A DNA stretch of 30,210 bases. Origin: an uncultured Oscillospiraceae bacterium (GTDB lineage: Bacteria; Bacillota; Clostridia; Oscillospirales; Oscillospiraceae). How positions within the stretch are numbered: position 1 is the first letter of the stretch; each line of letters begins with the position of its first letter. The stretch spans positions 1 through 30,210 of the forward strand of contig CAKTPQ010000020.1 of assembly GCA_934591745.1 (NCBI GenBank), in the 5' to 3' direction. The notes below the pieces were generated by a model, which saw nothing but the letters and a program-made list of their open reading frames with translations, was not told the DNA's origin and did not search any database. A program made the position numbers and the translations under genes. Positions 27,407 to 30,210 of this stretch are shown here, piece by piece.

Positions 27407-28141
27407 TTAGGGGGCACGGCGGTAGGTAACGCCCGGTTCCGGTGTGACACCCTTGAGCGCCAGCAGCTCGGACACGGTGACGAACACATACCCCTGCTCC
27501 TGCAGGTGGGGTACGGCGCGGAGCACTGCGTCCACCGTATTCTGGTAGCGGTCATGGAGCAGGATGATGTCACCGTCGGACGCCTGCCGGTAGATGATGT
27601 CCACGATCTTGTCGGCATCTTTGCTTTTCCAATCCTCCGTGTCCACCGACCAGTTCACCAGCGGCACCGTCAGGCTCTCCGCCTCCCGGTCGGAGCACAG
27701 GCCGTAGGGCGGGCGCACCCAGTACTCCCCCGCCCCCAGCAGCTCCTGCAGCAAGTCGTCGTTTTTTTGCAGATCGGCCACCGCTTGGGCGCAGGTCAGG
27801 CTCTCCAGTTGGGCGTGGTCGTAGGAGTGGTTGCCCACCTGATGGCCCTCGGCGGCAATGCGCTGGACGATGTCCGGGTCCTTTACGGTCTGGCAGCCCA
27901 CCACGAAAAAGGTGGCACGGGCGCCGTACTCCGCCAGTCCGTCCAGAAGACGCGGTGTGCAGCGGGGCGAGGGGCCGTCATCAAAGGTGAGCGCCACGTA
28001 TTTGGGGGCATCATCGGAGCCACCCGCCGGCGCGGCGGAGGACACCGGAGCGTGAGGCGCGCCGGGGTCGTAGGCCGGATCCGCGCCGCAGCCGGGCAGC
28101 AGGAGCAGCGCCGCCAACGCGGCGCAAAGCAGTCGCTTCAT
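27407..28141 (-). CDS. Polysaccharide deacetylase (NodB homology) lipoprotein
   Basis: A 244-residue secreted enzyme anchored by lipid, with lipobox LLPGC at Cys18. The NodB domain carries TFDDGPSP (catalytic Asp54, metal Asp55), HSYDH with metal His105 and His109, and RPPYG. A DTEDW motif precedes the C-terminal LLHDRYQNTV motif. Such enzymes deacetylate peptidoglycan GlcNAc or exopolysaccharide. Catalytic residues look intact. The start ATG 28141-28139 follows GGTGA; the longer frame crosses a terminator. The substrate is not certain. It is a monocistronic unit, with the terminator at 27354-27395. Confidence 0.93.
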   Translation of the reverse strand: MKRLLCAALAALLLLPGCGADPAYDPGAPHAPVSSAAPAGGSDDAPKYVALTFDDGPSPRCTPRLLDGLAEYGARATFFVVGCQTVKDPDIVQRIAAEGHQVGNHSYDHAQLESLTCAQAVADLQKNDDLLQELLGAGEYWVRPPYGLCSDREAESLTVPLVNWSVDTEDWKSKDADKIVDIIYRQASDGDIILLHDRYQNTVDAVLRAVPHLQEQGYVFVTVSELLALKGVTPEPGVTYRRAP

Positions 28142-28266
28142 TTTATCACCGGTGGCAGTATATGCGCGGGCAGTGGGAGAAATGAGGGCGCGGAGGTATC
28201 TCGACGGGCACCTTCTTTGCCGGGAGAGCGCCGCAAGGCTCGTTGCCGGGGACATGGCAAAAGGCG

Positions 28267-28297
28267 ACAAAAGCCACCGCTTCGCGGTGGCTTTTGT
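28267..28297 (-). terminator. Terminator-like hairpin after the zinc-ribbon gene
   Basis: A 14-bp inverted repeat (28267-28280 with 28284-28297), with the stem containing TTTT, lies 28-58 nt past the stop of the 76-residue gene. A second small hairpin (GCGGCG/CGCCGC) lies between. This probably ends the unit starting at 29415. Confidence 0.65.
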
Positions 28298-28324
28298 CCC
28301 GCGGCGCTGCACGCCGCTTGTATT

Positions 28325-28555
28325 TTATCCTAATGGCAGGTTGCGGTGGCTGCGGTCCAGCACCAGCTTCCTGCAGACGGGACAGTCCCACGCCTCCGCC
28401 TCCGCGCCGGAAAATCCGGCGGCGGCTGCAATACAGCGCAGTTCCTCATCAGAGGACGCGGCGGGGTCCGGCTCCCACCAGATGTCGCTGCGGCGGCTGC
28501 GGAGCCAACCCCGGCGCATCTCGCCGCCGCAATAGGGACAAAGCTGCTTTTCCAT
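28325..28555 (-). CDS. Small zinc-ribbon protein (DUF6487-like)
   Basis: A 76-residue soluble protein with two Cys pairs, CPYC at residues 6-9 and CPVC at 58-61, which could hold one zinc ion. Between them is a Trp/Arg-rich stretch and an Ala-rich acidic stretch. The layout fits the short DUF6487-type zinc-ribbon families of Clostridia, whose function is unknown. The ATG at 28555 is preceded by AGAAAGGAG. It lies 14 nt after the zinc-ribbon membrane protein gene and is cotranscribed with it. Confidence 0.8.
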   Translation of the reverse strand: MEKQLCPYCGGEMRRGWLRSRRSDIWWEPDPAASSDEELRCIAAAAGFSGAEAEAWDCPVCRKLVLDRSHRNLPLG

Positions 28556-28569
28556 GGCGTTCTCCTTTC

Positions 28570-29415
28570 TCAGGGCAGTGCGTCCGTCAGATCCACGGCC
28601 ACAACATCGCCGGTATACACCATTGTGCCGTCCTGCTCCTCTTGTACATCAAACTCCAGCAGCCACTCCGCCGCATCCTCCGCGTTGTACATGGAGCGGT
28701 CAAAGATGTACTCCGTCCCGTAGTCCAGCATGGTGAACTGAATGGGTGCGGTCAGATCCAGCAGGTTGCCGCCAGCATCGTAGGCGGTGAGGAAGGGCAG
28801 CGGCGCGGTGTCGGACGTCAGGCCCTCCACGGTGACGATGACCCGCTGGCCGTCCGTCTGCACCTCCGCGACCTGACCGGTCTCTCCCATCAGGTCAAAA
28901 TACCAGTCCATCTGGTAGACGGTGGTATCGCCTGCGTACTGCACAGCCGCCTCCTCCGTGGGATAGGCCGGCTCCGGCTCGGGGCGGGAGATGTGCGAAG
29001 TAGAAGAAGATATACAGGCTCTGAGGAAGGGAATAATGAGGACCAGCAGTGCGGCAGCGCAGCCAACGAGAGTGTCACGCCGTTTCTTTTCCATATTCTG
29101 GAATTTATTCTTCAGACCCTGGGCGCTGTCCTTCAGGTTTTCCCAGTCTTTGGCGCGGATATTATCCGGTTCCCCGGCGGCCTTGCGGGCGCTGCGGCGG
29201 GTCTGGCCCTCGTAGCAGGTCTTTTCCTCGTAGCAGACCTTTTTGCCGCGATGGGACGGCACGGCGGCATCGTGGGACTCTACAAAATGAACGCTGCCGT
29301 CGGGGTCCACCCGCTCCCGGCGAGGCGGGCGGTTATAGGCGCCGCATTTGGGGCACATGCCCTGCTTGTTGTAATCGTATACGCAGCCGCAGGCCTTGCA
29401 GCGGATGACTGCCAT
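28570..29415 (-). CDS. Zinc-ribbon, single-pass membrane protein of unknown function
   Basis: A 281-residue protein. It starts with a zinc ribbon (CKAC at 6-9, CPKC at 21-24) in the cytoplasm, then a charged region (about 30-110) and one membrane segment (about 114-132). An extracytoplasmic beta-rich domain follows (about 150-281, ending TGDVVAVDLTDALP). I do not recognise the family of the outer domain. The layout resembles a cytoplasmic sensor coupled to an outer domain, but no function is known. The ATG at 29415-29413 has GGGAGGAAT upstream; the longer frame runs past the promoter. The small zinc-ribbon protein follows 14 nt later. Confidence 0.8.
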   Translation of the reverse strand: MAVIRCKACGCVYDYNKQGMCPKCGAYNRPPRRERVDPDGSVHFVESHDAAVPSHRGKKVCYEEKTCYEGQTRRSARKAAGEPDNIRAKDWENLKDSAQGLKNKFQNMEKKRRDTLVGCAAALLVLIIPFLRACISSSTSHISRPEPEPAYPTEEAAVQYAGDTTVYQMDWYFDLMGETGQVAEVQTDGQRVIVTVEGLTSDTAPLPFLTAYDAGGNLLDLTAPIQFTMLDYGTEYIFDRSMYNAEDAAEWLLEFDVQEEQDGTMVYTGDVVAVDLTDALP

Positions 29416-29452
29416 GGCGATTCCTCCCTTTTCTGTGTTTTCTGTTGCGGTT

Positions 29453-29482
29453 ATTATACTGTATGCGGTGCCGTTTTGTCCA
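29453..29482 (-). promoter_or_regulatory. Promoter of the zinc-ribbon two-gene unit
   Basis: On the minus strand, -10 TATAAT (29458-29453) and -35 TGGACA (29482-29477) with an 18-nt spacer, 38 nt before the ATG. The near-perfect inverted repeat at 29484-29537 begins one base upstream of the -35. Confidence 0.7.
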
Positions 29483-29483
29483 T

Positions 29484-29537
29484 CAACTTCAGGTTGCGGC
29501 GGAAAATTTTCGCGGGCGGCGGCGCAACCTGAGGTTG
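29484..29537. repeat. 15-bp inverted repeat upstream of the zinc-ribbon promoter
   Basis: The arms 29484-29498 and 29523-29537 match over 15 bp with one mismatch (a G-T pair), separated by 24 bp. They sit between the rplQ terminator and the -35 box of the promoter at 29453-29482. The placement suits an operator for a dimeric activator or repressor, or a cruciform; no regulator gene is adjacent. Confidence 0.6.
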
Positions 29538-29547
29538 TCGAGGCAGG

Positions 29548-29593
29548 AAAAACGCCCTTTCCCACAGCCTTCGCCATGGGAAAGGGCGTTTTT
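29548..29593 (-). terminator. Terminator after rplQ
   Basis: A perfect 17-bp stem (29548-29564 with 29577-29593) with a 12-nt loop and A/T ends, 19 nt past the rplQ stop. On the minus strand the second arm ends in five T. It closes the ribosomal-protein/rpoA operon that enters from the right edge. Confidence 0.92.
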
Positions 29594-29611
29594 ATGCAGT
29601 TGAGACTTCGC

Positions 29612-29956
29612 TTATTTCACCAGTTCGATGACGGCAGTCTCCGCAGCGTCGCCGCGGCGAACGCCGGTGCGGATGATGCGGGTGTAGCCGCCGTTGCGTT
29701 CCGCATAGCTGGGAGCCAGCTCCTTGAACAGCTTGTTGGCCACGTCTTCGCGGGTGATGAAGCTCAGCGCCTGACGGTAGGCAGCCAGATCGCCCTTCTT
29801 GCCGAGGGTGATCATCTTCTCGGCCATGGGCTTGATCTCCTTGGCGCGGGTGATGGTGGTCTCCATGCGGCCCTTGTCCAGGAAATCGGTGACCTGCTGA
29901 CGGAGCATCGCCATGCGCTGATCGGTAGTCTTACCGAGCTTACGAGTTCCGGGCAT
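29612..29956 (-). CDS. rplQ: Large-subunit ribosomal protein bL17
   Basis: A 114-residue ribosomal protein starting [20 protein letters not shown]. It has the conserved [20 protein letters not shown] and ends [27 protein letters not shown], all standard for bL17. It follows rpoA at 44 nt, the usual last pair of the alpha operon. The ATG at 29956 has AAGGAGGAAAC upstream. Complete and normal in length. Confidence 0.98.
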   Translation of the reverse strand: MPGTRKLGKTTDQRMAMLRQQVTDFLDKGRMETTITRAKEIKPMAEKMITLGKKGDLAAYRQALSFITREDVANKLFKELAPSYAERNGGYTRIIRTGVRRGDAAETAVIELVK

Positions 29957-30000
29957 TTCTGTTTCCTCCTTGTAGGATATGCGCGGGAAGCGCAGATCAA

Positions 30001-30210
30001 TTAGTTGTTGTCCTCGCTGGCCAGGGACAGACCCATCATAGCCAGCTTGTTGATAACTTCCTCCAGGGACTTGCGTCCCAGATTGCGGACCTTCATCATC
30101 TCATCTTCGGTCTTGGAGATCAAGTCCTCGACAGTGTTGATGTTGGCGCGCTTGAGGCAGTTGAAGCTGCGGACGGACAGATCCAGCTCCTCGATGGTCA
30201 GCTCCAGCAT
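30001..30210 (-). CDS. rpoA: RNA polymerase alpha subunit, C-terminal part (cut by window edge)
   Basis: The last 69 residues of the alpha subunit, namely the alpha C-terminal domain. It binds promoter UP elements and activators. The helix pattern [20 protein letters not shown], then [26 protein letters not shown] and a short acidic tail (ASEDNN), is diagnostic. The gene continues beyond position 30210, so the apparent start Met is internal. rplQ follows 44 nt later. Confidence 0.97.
   Translation of the reverse strand: MLELTIEELDLSVRSFNCLKRANINTVEDLISKTEDEMMKVRNLGRKSLEEVINKLAMMGLSLASEDNN

Overview
The window looks like a GC-rich, Gram-positive Clostridia genome, most like the Oscillospiraceae. 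That placement is inferred from style, not from a database match. The pointers are lipoprotein lipoboxes, a sortase-type NPKTG anchor, SipW-type signal peptidases, strong AGGAGG ribosome binding sites, TTGACA/TATAAT promoters, and strong G/C preference at third codon positions. No tRNA, rRNA, insertion sequence or CRISPR array was seen.

Layout. Positions 1-4434 hold the start of rpoC and all of rpoB on the minus strand, with their own promoter and a leader of about 215 nt. Positions 4470-14648 hold one minus-strand operon of eight genes. In transcription order these are a SipW-type signal peptidase, two TasA-like secreted proteins, an NPKTG wall-anchored protein, a second SipW, another TasA-like protein, a 1602-residue secreted repeat protein and a last small TasA-like protein. 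The operon starts at a near-consensus promoter followed directly by a type I cyclic-di-GMP (GEMM-I) riboswitch and an intrinsic terminator. It ends at a 16-bp terminator just before the rpoB promoter. Immediately upstream, on the same strand, are an HPt protein and a GGDEF-receiver-HD-GYP protein (14676-16984), which carries domains for both making and degrading cyclic-di-GMP. Positions 17148-20099 hold a 23S rRNA uracil methyltransferase and a beta-CASP metallo-hydrolase on the minus strand. Positions 20299-26121, plus strand, hold secA, pgeF, a family-5 solute-binding lipoprotein and crcB/fluC. lexA (minus) and secG (plus) then diverge from a shared region. Positions 27407-29415, minus strand, hold a polysaccharide deacetylase lipoprotein, a zinc-ribbon protein and a zinc-ribbon membrane protein. 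The window closes with rplQ and the 3' end of rpoA (minus).

The most interesting system is the 10-kb matrix operon. Read as a whole, a phosphorelay-type input (HPt and receiver) could set the local cyclic-di-GMP level. The riboswitch would then decide whether transcription passes the terminator. The output is a set of SipW-processed, TasA/camelysin-like exported proteins, one wall anchor and one giant adhesin-like protein, in other words a candidate biofilm-matrix or surface-fibre machine. The terminator's first arm overlaps the aptamer's 3' conserved block, so I infer an ON switch. The ligand, the ON polarity and the matrix function are inferences from motifs and gene order.
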